Shown here piece after piece: positions 6,642 to 14,469 of a DNA stretch of 15,384 nt. The stretch's first letter is position 1. Every line of letters begins with the position of its first letter. The notes under the pieces were generated by a model. The model did not search any database, was not told the origin of the DNA, and saw only the letters and a program-made list of their open reading frames with translations. The DNA is taken from positions 1 to 15,384 of the forward strand of contig JANREF010000311.1 of assembly GCA_030726195.1 (NCBI GenBank). The letters run 5' to 3'. Position numbers and translations under genes: made by a program. The DNA comes from Burkholderiaceae bacterium (GTDB lineage Bacteria; Pseudomonadota; Gammaproteobacteria; Burkholderiales; Burkholderiaceae_C).

Positions 6642-6959
6642 ATGTTCAACCGTATAACGACGGCCTCGCCGTTTTCACCTTCATGTTTGCCGCCAGCCTC
6701 GTCACAGCGTTCAGGCTCACCCAGTGCGCTGTGGCGTTGTGGCCGGTTGGTGGTTGTGTTGGGGGGTGCGGCCCTGTTGACCGCCTGTGGCAACCCATTG
6801 GGGCGTGCTGGCATACACGTACCCATTGGTGGCATTGGCGGCGTGAGCATTGGCGTGAACACCAACGGCACACTGTCCGGCTCCGTGGGGGTAGGCACCA
6901 GTCGTGGCGGTGTATCGGTTGGGGCGAGCACCTCCGGGTCTACCGACATCAGCAAATAG
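6642..6959 (+). CDS. Small glycine-rich lipoprotein, function unknown
   Basis: A 105-residue predicted lipoprotein that I do not recognise as a named family. A hydrophobic stretch RLVVVLGGAALLTAC (35-49) ends in an LTAC lipobox, so C49 would be lipidated and the mature part, starting CGNPLG, anchored to a membrane. The mature part is about 57 residues, rich in Gly, Val and Ser, with repeating motifs (IPIGGIGGVSIGV, GSVGVGTSRGGVSVG), and has no charged catalytic motif. The stretch before the lipobox is unusually long (about 35 residues), so the true start may be a downstream TTG or GTG such as the TTG-GTG just before the hydrophobic stretch. It begins 7 nt after arsR and is probably co-transcribed and controlled with it. 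A small envelope or stress lipoprotein is the likeliest role. Confidence 0.6.
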   Translation: MFNRITTASPFSPSCLPPASSQRSGSPSALWRCGRLVVVLGGAALLTACGNPLGRAGIHVPIGGIGGVSIGVNTNGTLSGSVGVGTSRGGVSVGASTSGSTDISK

Positions 6960-7318
6960 ATGTCTCGCCTCGTCGCCTGAGTCCAGCACAAGCCCTGCTG
7001 TTGGCATGCCAGTCGGCGCTGCGTCAGTGTGGGCCCATGTTGGCCCATGGTGGCCGATGTGGACTTAGAGCCCACCCACAAAGCCCTTGTGCGGTGTTGC
7101 AATGCCGCACCAATCGTGCACTTCATTTGCGCGATAGCGGTGTTATTGCACCAATGGCGTGCAAAAAACGCGTGCCGTGCGCCGAACGGTGGCACAATAC
7201 CAGCTGCACACCGACCCTTCCTTGTCACCGTCGCATCCGCTAACCGGTTCAGCCGTGTCGCGGGAGGTTTTTTTACCCAACTAATGTTTTCTTCAGGAAA
7301 ACGGAGGTCAGCGAAACA
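6960..7318 (+). promoter_or_regulatory. Long leader region upstream of sucA
   Basis: This 359-nt stretch holds no gene I can support. It should carry the promoter of the 2-oxoglutarate dehydrogenase operon. A possible -10 is CACAAT (7193-7198), but no good -35 accompanies it. A hairpin GTGCGG (7089-7094), 10-nt loop, CCGCAC (7105-7110) is present, as is a run of seven T at 7268-7274. The sucA ribosome-binding site GGAGGT is at 7303-7308, 10 nt before the ATG. No terminator for the arsR-lipoprotein unit is obvious. Confidence 0.35.
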
Positions 7319-10195
7319 ATGAGCGAGACCAATAGCGTCTACAAAGCCTTCAACGGCAACTCGTACCTTTTCGGCGGTAACGCACCGTACGTAGAGGAAA
7401 TGTACGAGAACTATCTCAGCAATCCCACCACGGTCACAGATGAGTGGCGCAGCTATTTTGATGCGCTCCAAAACGTGCCAGCCGTTGACGGCAGCGACAT
7501 GCGCGATTTACCGCATCAGCCCGTCATCAATGCTTTTGCCGCCATGGCCAAGCAGGGCACGACCAAAGTGGTGCAAAGCAACCCCGATTCCGAAATGGGG
7601 CGCAAGCGCGTTGCAGTCCAGCAGTTGATTGCGGCCTACCGCAACGTCGGTACCCGACATGCGGACCTCGACCCACTCAAGCATCAAATACGCGAGAACA
7701 TCCCAGAGCTGGATCCCGCGTTTTACGGCTTGACAGACGCCGACCAAGAAACCATTTTCAACACCAGCAACACGTTCTTCGGTAAAGAGACGATGTCGCT
7801 GCGTGACCTGCTCAACGCTTTGCGTGAAACCTACTGTGGCACGCTGGGCGCTGAGTACATGTACATGACCGACCAGACGCAAAAGCGCTGGTGGCAACAA
7901 AAGCTGGAGAGCATTCGCTCAAAGGCCACGCTCACAGCCGAGCAAAAAACCCACGTGTTGGGACGCTTGACGGCTGCTGAAGGCTTGGAGCGCTTTTTGC
8001 ACACCAAGTACGTAGGCCAAAAGCGCTTCTCACTCGAAGGCGGCGAGAGTTTCATCGCAGCCATGGACGAGTTGATCATGCGCGCGGGTGAAAAAGGCGT
8101 TCAAGAAATTGTGATTGGCATGGCCCACCGTGGCCGTTTGAACGTGCTGGTCAACACCTTGGGCAAAATGCCCAAGAACTTGTTCGCTGAGTTCGACCAC
8201 ACCGCGCCAGAAGACTTGCCCAGTGGTGACGTGAAGTACCACCAAGGCTTCTCCAGTGACGTGCCAACACCGGGCGGCCCAGTGCACTTGACCCTGGCGT
8301 TCAATCCCTCGCACTTGGAAATCGTCAACCCCGTGGTTGAGGGTTCTGTGCGCGCGCGCATGGACAGGCGCCACGACCCCAAAGGCTTGGAAGTGCTGCC
8401 CGTGTTGGTGCACGGTGACGCGGCATTTGCTGGTCAAGGCGTGGTGATGGAAACCTTGGCCTTGGCCGAGACCCGTGGCTACTCAACCGGCGGCACGGTG
8501 CACTTGGTGATCAACAACCAAATTGGTTTCACCACCAGCGACCCGCGCGACAGCCGCTCGACCATTTACTGTACCGACGTGGTGAAAATGGTGGAGTCAC
8601 CTGTTTTGCACGTCAATGCGGACGACCCCGAAGCCGTGGTGCTGGCCACACGCCTTGCGCTGGAATACCGCATGGAGTTCCAAAAAGACGTGGTGGTCGA
8701 TATCGTGTGCTACCGCAAGCTGGGTCACAACGAGCAGGACACACCGTCCATCACGCAGCCCTTGATGTACAAACGCGTGGGTGAGCATCCCGGTACGCGC
8801 AAGCTGTACGCAGACAAGTTGGCCGCGCAAGGCCTGGGCGACACTTTGGGCGACGACTTGGCCAAGAGCTACCGGGCTGCGTTGGACGAAGGTCGCCACA
8901 CGGTAGACCCCGTACTGACCAACTTCAAAAGCAAGTTCGCTGTGGACTGGGCACCCTACTTGGGCAAGGCTTGGACGGATGCGGGCGACACCGCCATTCC
9001 GCAGTCGGAGTGGACACGCTTGGCCGACCGTCTCACGACCATGCCCGAGAACTTTGCCGTACACCCCCTGGTGCAAAAGGTCTACCGCGACCGCGCGGCC
9101 ATGGGCCGAGGCGAGATCCCTGTGGACTGGGGCATGGGCGAGCACATGGCTTTTGCGTCTTTGGTGGCCAGTGGCTACCCAGTGCGTCTGTCAGGCGAAG
9201 ACTGTGGTCGTGGCACGTTCACGCACCGTCACTCTGTCATTCACGATCAAGAGCGCAAGCGCTACGACGAGGGCTACCACATCCCCTTGCAAAACGTCTC
9301 CGATAACCAAGCACCGTTTGTTGTGATCGATTCGATTTTGTCGGAAGAGGCTGTGCTGGGCTTTGAGTACGGCTACGCATCGAACGACCCCAACACATTG
9401 GTGATTTGGGAAGCGCAGTTCGGCGACTTCGTCAACGGCGCGCAAGTTGTGATCGACCAGTTCATCGCCTCTGGCGAAGTGAAGTGGGGCCGTGTGAATG
9501 GCATCACCTTGATGCTGCCGCACGGTTACGAAGGCCAAGGCCCAGAGCACTCATCGGCGCGTTTGGAGCGCTTCATGCAGTTGGCGGCTGACACCAACAT
9601 CCAAGTGGTTCAGCCCACAACTGCGAGCCAGATTTTCCACGTGTTGCGTCGCCAAATGGTGCGCAACTTGCGCAAGCCGTTGATCATCATGACGCCCAAG
9701 AGTTTGTTGCGTGCCAAAGACGCGACTTCGCCGTTGTCTGAGTTCACCCAAGGCAGTTTCCAAACCGTCATTCCCGAGAACAACGAAGCGATCAACAAGG
9801 CTGCGGCCAAGGTGAAGCGCGTGATTGCCTGCTCAGGCAAGGTCTACTACGACTTGGTTAAAAAGCGTGAAGAAGCGGGCATCAAAGATGCTGTGATTTT
9901 GCGTGTTGAGCAACTGTACCCATTCCCACACAAAGCCTTTGCGGCAGAGCTCAAGAAGTACCCCAATGTCACCGACATTGTGTGGTGCCAGGATGAGCCG
10001 CAAAACCAAGGCGCGTGGTTCTTTGTGCAGCATTACCTGCACGAAAACATGCGCGATGGGCAAAAGCTGGGCTACGCAGGGCGCGCAGCGTCTGCCTCAC
10101 CAGCCGTGGGTTACGCACACTTGCACCAAGAGCAACAAAAGGCCCTCGTTGAGGCCGCTTTTGCCAAGCTCAAGGGCTTTGTGCTTACCAAGTAA
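7319..10195 (+). CDS. sucA: 2-oxoglutarate dehydrogenase E1 component
   Basis: The thiamine-diphosphate-dependent E1 subunit (also called OdhA) decarboxylates 2-oxoglutarate and transfers the succinyl group to the lipoyl arm of E2 in the TCA cycle. The protein is 958 residues, against about 933 in Escherichia coli. An E1 N-terminal helix peptide that docks E2 is seen (NSYLFGGNAPYVEEMYENYL, 9-28). The thiamine fold contains MAHRGRLNVLVN, HGD (365-367) and INNQIGFTTS (398-407), where D367 and N400 correspond to the Mg-thiamine ligands. The second half has the transketolase-like pyrimidine domain with GEDCGRGTFTHRHSV, WEAQFGDF and LPHGYEGQGPEHSSAR, then a C-terminal region with RVEQLYPFP and WCQDEPQNQGAW. 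GGAGGT lies 10 nt before the ATG. It is the first gene of the sucA-sucB-lpdA operon, with sucB about 107 nt downstream. Confidence 0.98.
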   Translation: MSETNSVYKAFNGNSYLFGGNAPYVEEMYENYLSNPTTVTDEWRSYFDALQNVPAVDGSDMRDLPHQPVINAFAAMAKQGTTKVVQSNPDSEMGRKRVAVQQLIAAYRNVGTRHADLDPLKHQIRENIPELDPAFYGLTDADQETIFNTSNTFFGKETMSLRDLLNALRETYCGTLGAEYMYMTDQTQKRWWQQKLESIRSKATLTAEQKTHVLGRLTAAEGLERFLHTKYVGQKRFSLEGGESFIAAMDELIMRAGEKGVQEIVIGMAHRGRLNVLVNTLGKMPKNLFAEFDHTAPEDLPSGDVKYHQGFSSDVPTPGGPVHLTLAFNPSHLEIVNPVVEGSVRARMDRRHDPKGLEVLPVLVHGDAAFAGQGVVMETLALAETRGYSTGGTVHLVINNQIGFTTSDPRDSRSTIYCTDVVKMVESPVLHVNADDPEAVVLATRLALEYRMEFQKDVVVDIVCYRKLGHNEQDTPSITQPLMYKRVGEHPGTRKLYADKLAAQGLGDTLGDDLAKSYRAALDEGRHTVDPVLTNFKSKFAVDWAPYLGKAWTDAGDTAIPQSEWTRLADRLTTMPENFAVHPLVQKVYRDRAAMGRGEIPVDWGMGEHMAFASLVASGYPVRLSGEDCGRGTFTHRHSVIHDQERKRYDEGYHIPLQNVSDNQAPFVVIDSILSEEAVLGFEYGYASNDPNTLVIWEAQFGDFVNGAQVVIDQFIASGEVKWGRVNGITLMLPHGYEGQGPEHSSARLERFMQLAADTNIQVVQPTTASQIFHVLRRQMVRNLRKPLIIMTPKSLLRAKDATSPLSEFTQGSFQTVIPENNEAINKAAAKVKRVIACSGKVYYDLVKKREEAGIKDAVILRVEQLYPFPHKAFAAELKKYPNVTDIVWCQDEPQNQGAWFFVQHYLHENMRDGQKLGYAGRAASASPAVGYAHLHQEQQKALVEAAFAKLKGFVLTK

Positions 10196-10223
10196 AGAAC
10201 GCATCAACACAGCAACATTGATA

Positions 10224-10268
10224 CAAACGCACGTCTGACACAGCCGCATACGGCGCGACGTGCGTTTG
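10224..10268 (+). other. Intercistronic hairpin between sucA and sucB
   Basis: A perfect 12-bp inverted repeat, CAAACGCACGTC (10224-10235) and GACGTGCGTTTG (10257-10268), encloses a 21-nt loop that itself holds a small hairpin GCCG-CATA-CGGC (10243-10254). No T-run follows, so it is not an intrinsic terminator. A position between two subunit genes suggests mRNA protection, processing or adjustment of E1:E2 ratios, which is inference. The sucB ribosome-binding site (AAGGA, 10289-10293) is outside the stem. Confidence 0.6.
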
Positions 10269-10302
10269 CTCACAACGCAAAGCATTGCAAGGAATCAAGA
10301 AA

Positions 10303-11553
10303 ATGGCAATCGTAGAAGTCAAGGTCCCACAGCTGTCGGAGTCTGTAGAAGAAGCCACGCTGATGACCTGGAAGAAAAAAGCCGGTGACGTGGTTATCGC
10401 CGACGAAATTTTGATCGAAGTTGAAACCGACAAAGTCGTGTTGGAAGTGCCCGCGCCAGCGTCTGGTGTGTTGGCTGAGATCGTGCAGGGCGACGGCGCA
10501 ACCGTGGGGTCTGACCAAGTATTGGCCCGCATTGATACCGACGGCAAAGGTGCGGCAGCTGCACCCGCAGCACCCGCCGCAGCGCCCGCATCAGCTGCGG
10601 CTGCAGCGCCTGCGGCATCGGCTAAAAACATGTCTGGTGTGGCGTCTCCCGCTGCGGCCAAACACATGGCCGACAACGGCATGGCGCCGGGCTCTGTGTC
10701 TGGTACGGGTAAAGATGGCCGCGTGACCAAGGGTGACGTGCTCGCAGCCGCCACCAAACCCGCACCGGTCGCCACCAGCGCCGTGGCCATTCCAACTGGT
10801 GTGCCGACCAAGGTGTTGCAGCAAGTGGCAACCATGGCCCCCGACTTGGGCGACCGCCCAGAGCAGCGCGTACCCATGAGCCGTTTGCGTGCACGTGTGG
10901 CCGAGCGCTTGCTGCAGTCACAAGCCACCAATGCGATTCTGACCACGTTCAACGAAGTCAACATGGCCCCCGTCATGGAGCTGCGTAAGAAGTACCAAGA
11001 CAAGTTCGAAAAAGAGCATGGCGTGCGTTTGGGCTTCATGAGCTTTTTCGTGAAGGCCGCAGTGGCAGCGCTCAAGCGTTACCCCGTGCTCAACGCATCG
11101 GTGGACGGCAACGACATCGTCTACCACGGCTACTTCGACATTGGTATCGCTGTGGGTTCGCCTCGTGGTTTGGTGGTGCCGATTTTGCGCAACGCCGATC
11201 AAATGAGCTTTGCTGACATTGAGATGAAAATTGCCGAGTACGGCAACAAAGCCAAAGAAGGCAAGTTGGGTCTGGAAGAAATGACAGGCGGCACCTTCTC
11301 TATCTCCAACGGCGGTGTGTTCGGCTCGATGTTGTCCACCCCCATCATCAACCCACCACAGTCCGCGATTCTGGGCGTGCACGCCACCAAAGATCGCGCC
11401 ATGGTGGAAAACGGCCAAGTGGTGGTGCGTCCCATCAACTACCTGGCCATGAGCTACGACCACCGCATCATTGATGGACGCGAGGCCGTATTGGGCCTGG
11501 TGACCATGAAAGAGGCACTGGAAGATCCGTCACGTTTGTTGTTCGGCATCTGA
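10303..11553 (+). CDS. sucB: Dihydrolipoyllysine succinyltransferase (E2 of 2-oxoglutarate dehydrogenase)
   Basis: E2 (also OdhB) is the core of the 2-oxoglutarate dehydrogenase complex: its lipoyl arm takes the succinyl group from E1, passes it to CoA and is reoxidised by E3. The protein is 416 residues. Domains in order: one lipoyl domain (1-77) with the lipoylated K44 in [11 protein letters not shown]; an Ala/Pro-rich flexible linker (about 84-106); a peripheral subunit-binding domain (about 107-147, [32 protein letters not shown] in part); a second linker; and the catalytic acyltransferase domain (about 185-416) with the SYDHRIIDG motif, H387 and D391. The ATG at 10303 is chosen over one at 10285 because AAGGA lies 9 nt upstream and [14 protein letters not shown] is the family start. 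A strong terminator-like hairpin follows before lpdA. Confidence 0.97.
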   Translation: MAIVEVKVPQLSESVEEATLMTWKKKAGDVVIADEILIEVETDKVVLEVPAPASGVLAEIVQGDGATVGSDQVLARIDTDGKGAAAAPAAPAAAPASAAAAAPAASAKNMSGVASPAAAKHMADNGMAPGSVSGTGKDGRVTKGDVLAAATKPAPVATSAVAIPTGVPTKVLQQVATMAPDLGDRPEQRVPMSRLRARVAERLLQSQATNAILTTFNEVNMAPVMELRKKYQDKFEKEHGVRLGFMSFFVKAAVAALKRYPVLNASVDGNDIVYHGYFDIGIAVGSPRGLVVPILRNADQMSFADIEMKIAEYGNKAKEGKLGLEEMTGGTFSISNGGVFGSMLSTPIINPPQSAILGVHATKDRAMVENGQVVVRPINYLAMSYDHRIIDGREAVLGLVTMKEALEDPSRLLFGI

Positions 11554-11555
11554 TC

Positions 11556-11642
11556 GGCCTGCGGTTGGCCACTTCGGTGGCTTGTAGGCCAGCGTGGCGC
11601 CTTGGTGCGCCGCGCTCGGCCGTTTGAAGCGCTGCGAAGCGC
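11556..11642 (+). promoter_or_regulatory. Run of hairpins in the sucB-lpdA spacer
   Basis: Three stem-loops precede the terminator. The first is two-tiered: GGCCT (11556-11560) pairs with AGGCC (11586-11590) around GCCAC-TTCG-GTGGC (11568-11581), a stable C(UUCG)G tetraloop. The second is GGCGC (11596-11600) with GCGCC (11607-11611). The third is GCGCT-GCGA-AGCGC (11629-11642), a GNRA-type tetraloop. Such order in RNA suggests 3'-end protection of sucAB mRNA or a leader that influences the adjacent terminator. No known riboswitch was recognised. Confidence 0.5.
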
Positions 11643-11645
11643 CCT

Positions 11646-11671
11646 GAGCTGTGTTGCACAGCTCCTTTTTT
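11646..11671 (+). terminator. Intrinsic terminator between sucB and lpdA
   Basis: GAGCTGTG (11646-11653), loop TTG, CACAGCTC (11657-11664), then C and six T (11666-11671): a textbook Rho-independent terminator in the plus direction. It ends just before the lpdA ribosome-binding site (GAGGA, 11674-11678). It would end most sucA-sucB transcripts, leaving lpdA to read-through or to its own promoter. Confidence 0.8.
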
Positions 11672-11684
11672 CTGAGGATTTGTC

Positions 11685-13112
11685 ATGTCCCAAGCTTTTG
11701 ATATCGCCGTAATCGGCGCTGGCCCTGGCGGCTATGTGGCGGCCATTCGGGCTGCGCAACTGGGTTTTAAGGTTGCCTGTATCGATGAGTGGAGCAATGC
11801 CGCAGGCGGTGCAGCACCCGGCGGCACTTGCACCAACGTGGGTTGCATTCCGTCTAAGGCGCTGTTGCAGTCGTCGGAGCATTACGAACAAGCCGCGCAC
11901 CACTTTGCCGAGCATGGCATCGGCGTGAAGGGCTTGTCCATGGATGTGGGCACCATGATTGCGCGCAAAGATGAAGTCGTGAAGCAAAACAACGACGGTA
12001 TTTTGTACTTGTTTAAAAAGAACAAGATCACCTTTTTCCACGGCCGCGGCAGCTTTGTGTCCAGCAACGACGAGGGTTTTGAGCTGGCTGTCACGGGTAA
12101 AAAGCCTGAGAGCATCACAGCTCGTCAAGTGATTGTGGCCACTGGTTCCAGTGCGCGCGCATTGCCAGGCGTGCCTTTCGACGAGGTCAACGTGTTGTCC
12201 AACGACGGCGCGTTGCGTGTGGGCGCGACCCCCAAAACGCTGGGCGTCATTGGTTCGGGCGTGATTGGCTTGGAGATGGGCTCGGTGTGGCGTCGCTTGG
12301 GTGCGGACGTCACCATACTAGAGGGCCTGCCCACGTTCTTGGGCGCGGTCGACCAGCACATTGCCAAAGAAGCGCACAAGGCGTTCACCAAGCAAGGCCT
12401 GAAAATCGAGTTGGGCGTGAAGGTGGGTGAGATCAAGAGCACCAAGAAAAACGTCAGCATCGCCTACACGAATGCCAAAGGCGAAGCGCAAACGCTGGTG
12501 GTGGATAAGCTCATCGTCTCTGTGGGCCGTGTGCCCAACACCACAGGTCTTAACGCTGAAGCGATTGGTATCAAGCTCGACGAGCGCGGTGCCATTGAGG
12601 TCGACGACAAGTGCCGCACCAACGTGGCGGGTGTGTGGGCCGTGGGTGATGTGGTGCGTGGCCCCATGTTGGCGCACAAAGCCGAAGAAGAGGGCGTTGC
12701 CGTGGCCGAGCGCATCGCCGGGCAGCACGGACATGTGGACTTCGACTTGGTGCCGTGGGTGATTTACACCAGCCCAGAGATTGCATGGGTTGGCAAGACC
12801 GAGCAGCAGCTCAAAGAGTCTGGCCGTGCCTTCAAGGCTGGCAGCTTCCCATTCTTGGCCAATGGCCGTGCACGCGCTTTAGGCGACACGACAGGCATGG
12901 TCAAAATGCTGGCCGACGCCGAGACCGACGAAATTTTGGGCGTGCACATCGTGGGCCCTATGGCCAGCGAGTTGATTTCAGAGGCTTGTGTGGCCATGGC
13001 TTTCAAGGCCAGCAGCGAAGATATTGCGCGCATTTGCCACGCACACCCATCGTTGTCTGAGTCGACCAAGGAAGCTGCATTGGCAGTGGACAAGCGAACG
13101 CTCAACTTCTAA
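11685..13112 (+). CDS. lpdA: Dihydrolipoyl dehydrogenase (E3)
   Basis: E3 is an FAD flavoprotein that reoxidises dihydrolipoamide on E2 and reduces NAD+; it may also serve pyruvate dehydrogenase or glycine cleavage if no other lpd exists in the genome. The protein is 475 residues, the usual length. Seen are the FAD-binding DIAVIGAGPGGYVAA (6-20), the redox-active pair GGTC49TNVGC54IPSK, the NAD-binding GVIGSGVIGLEMGSVWRRLG, the second FAD motif VAGVWAVGDV, and C-terminal CHAHPSLSE with catalytic H454 and E459, which act across the dimer interface. The residues ASN-GGAAPGG just before the first redox cysteine form a loop common in betaproteobacterial E3 proteins. GAGGA is 6 nt before the ATG. 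A strong terminator stands directly upstream, so expression may be uncoupled from sucAB. Confidence 0.97.
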   Translation: MSQAFDIAVIGAGPGGYVAAIRAAQLGFKVACIDEWSNAAGGAAPGGTCTNVGCIPSKALLQSSEHYEQAAHHFAEHGIGVKGLSMDVGTMIARKDEVVKQNNDGILYLFKKNKITFFHGRGSFVSSNDEGFELAVTGKKPESITARQVIVATGSSARALPGVPFDEVNVLSNDGALRVGATPKTLGVIGSGVIGLEMGSVWRRLGADVTILEGLPTFLGAVDQHIAKEAHKAFTKQGLKIELGVKVGEIKSTKKNVSIAYTNAKGEAQTLVVDKLIVSVGRVPNTTGLNAEAIGIKLDERGAIEVDDKCRTNVAGVWAVGDVVRGPMLAHKAEEEGVAVAERIAGQHGHVDFDLVPWVIYTSPEIAWVGKTEQQLKESGRAFKAGSFPFLANGRARALGDTTGMVKMLADAETDEILGVHIVGPMASELISEACVAMAFKASSEDIARICHAHPSLSESTKEAALAVDKRTLNF

Positions 13113-13135
13113 ACCGTTGCGCTTTGCAGGCACCG

Positions 13136-13177
13136 CAACCGTTGATGCCCTATCGGCCTCAACGGTTGTTGTGTTTT
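13136..13177 (+). terminator. Terminator-like hairpin after lpdA
   Basis: CAACCGTTGA (13136-13145) pairs perfectly with TCAACGGTTG (13159-13168); inside the loop GCC (13147-13149) can pair with GGC (13155-13157). The stem is followed by TTGTGTTTT, a broken T-run. It is a plausible intrinsic terminator for the operon. The copy of AACCGTTG at 13112-13119 could compete for the right arm, so an alternative fold exists. Confidence 0.55.
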
Positions 13178-13218
13178 GGGGCGCAGCCTGGCGCGAAAAC
13201 GCAAGACAATCAACACTC

Positions 13219-14469
13219 ATGACGACCAACGCTCCCACCAACGCCCCTATCACCGCTTCTACCAACGCTTCTACCAACGCCCCCGCAGCCGCACCTTTCA
13301 CCGGTGTGCCTGCTGCCACGTGTGCAGCACCTGCAGCTGCGTCCACCTCGCCATTGATTGATGCAGGTGAGGGTGGTGTAACCCAGGCCTACCGCCAGGC
13401 CTTGGCTGAGCGTGGCTATGTGGCTGATGAGGCGCAACTGCTGGCCATACAGGCCTTGCAGCGCTGCGCCGATGAGTGGGCGGCCTACAAGCAGCAGCGC
13501 TCCAACGCGTTTAAAAAGCTGTTCAAGCGCCCAGCCATTCCGCGTGGCGTGTACATGTTTGGTGGTGTTGGGCGCGGCAAAAGCTTTTTGATGGATTGCT
13601 TTTTTCAAGCCGTGCCCATTGAGCGCAAAACGCGCTTGCACTTTCACGAGTTCATGCGCGAAGTGCACCGCGAGTTGCGGGAGTTGCAAGGCACGGTCAA
13701 CCCCTTGGACGAGTTGGGCAAGCGCATGGCCAAGCGCTTCAAGCTGATTTGCTTTGACGAATTTCACGTGGCCGACGTGACCGATGCCATGATTTTGCAC
13801 AGGCTCTTAGATGCCTTGTTTGCCAATGGCGTTGGGTTTGTCACCACCTCTAACTTCAAGCCCGACGATTTGTACCCCAATGGCTTGCACCGCGACCGCA
13901 TATTGCCTGCGATTGCGCTGCTCAATGCCAAGCTTGAGGTGCTCAATGTGGACGCGGGCACGGACTACCGCAGCCGTACCTTGGCCATGCTCGATGTGTA
14001 CCACCAGCCGTTGGGCGAGCAGGCGCAGGCGGCCATGGAGGAGGCGTTCAACAAGTTGGCCGAGACACACGATGAGACGCCCAGCGTGCACATCGAGTCG
14101 CGCACCATTGAGGCCAAGCGCAAAGCGGGCGGCCTGATTTGGTTTGAGTTCAGGGCCTTGTGTGGCGGACCACGTTCGCAGAACGATTACTTGGAAATTG
14201 CCACTCAATTTCATACGGTCTTGCTCAGCAACGTGCCCAAGATGGAGGTGCGCAACGCCAGTGAGGCCAGGCGATTCACCTGGCTCATCGATGTGTTGTA
14301 CGACCGGCGTGTCAAGCTCATCATGTCGGCCGCTGTTGGCCCTGAGTTGCTGTACCTCGAGGGGCCCATGGCCCATGAGTTTGTGCGCACGGTCTCGCGC
14401 CTCAACGAGATGCAGTCCAACGAGTTTTTGTTGGAAGCCAAGCGCTCCATTGATACGAGCATCACGTGA
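13219..14469 (+). CDS. zapE: ZapE (AFG1-like) cell-division ATPase
   Basis: ZapE is an AFG1/YhcM-type AAA+ ATPase; in Escherichia coli it acts at the division septum and influences FtsZ rings under stress. With the ATG at 13219 the protein is 416 residues, about 40 more than the 375 of E. coli. The Walker A motif is GGVGRGKS (115-122) in YMFGGVGRGKSFLMD, and Walker B is LICFDEF with D180 and E181. TTSNFKPDDLYPNGLHRDRILPAI in part is the family sensor region, and the C-terminal RFTWLIDVLYDRRVKL is also typical. The extra length is a low-complexity Thr/Asn/Ala/Pro N-terminus (residues 2-46) containing tandem TNAP/TNAS units. The ribosome-binding site is weak, so a later start cannot be excluded; the longer frame back to 12988 would overlap lpdA and is not believed. 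It overlaps the following helicase gene by 4 nt. Confidence 0.9.
   Translation: MTTNAPTNAPITASTNASTNAPAAAPFTGVPAATCAAPAAASTSPLIDAGEGGVTQAYRQALAERGYVADEAQLLAIQALQRCADEWAAYKQQRSNAFKKLFKRPAIPRGVYMFGGVGRGKSFLMDCFFQAVPIERKTRLHFHEFMREVHRELRELQGTVNPLDELGKRMAKRFKLICFDEFHVADVTDAMILHRLLDALFANGVGFVTTSNFKPDDLYPNGLHRDRILPAIALLNAKLEVLNVDAGTDYRSRTLAMLDVYHQPLGEQAQAAMEEAFNKLAETHDETPSVHIESRTIEAKRKAGGLIWFEFRALCGGPRSQNDYLEIATQFHTVLLSNVPKMEVRNASEARRFTWLIDVLYDRRVKLIMSAAVGPELLYLEGPMAHEFVRTVSRLNEMQSNEFLLEAKRSIDTSIT
13225..13284 (+). repeat. 12-bp tandem repeat in the 5' end of zapE
   Basis: Five 12-nt units related to ACCAACGCTCCC follow each other in frame and encode TNAP, TNAP, ITAS, TNAS and TNAP. Units one, two, four and five are nearly identical in DNA and differ at the last four or five bases; the third is more diverged. 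Since each unit is a whole number of codons, copy changes would lengthen or shorten the ZapE tail without a frameshift. Confidence 0.8.

Noticed and set aside
7089..7110. Hairpin after the lipoprotein gene as a terminator
   Set aside because: A six-base-pair stem with a 10-nt loop and no T-run, 130 nt after the stop; not enough for a terminator call.
7029..7322. Forward 97-codon frame whose stop overlaps the sucA start as ATGA
   Set aside because: It runs through the sucA ribosome-binding site, is rich in rare codons and cysteines, has no ribosome-binding site of its own and resembles no family I know. Probably chance.
6392..7471. Long minus-strand open frame of 359 codons
   Set aside because: It spans antisense to arsR, the lipoprotein and the start of sucA, with no domain resemblance; the plus-strand genes explain the region.
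10185..11075. Minus-strand open frame of 296 codons opposite sucB
   Set aside because: Its Ala/Ser/Gly-rich translation is the mirror of the sucB linker and lipoyl coding sequence; typical shadow in GC-rich DNA.
12988..13218. Longer zapE start inside lpdA
   Set aside because: It would overlap lpdA by 125 nt in another frame and translate the terminator hairpin; the added residues look like frame-shifted lpdA.
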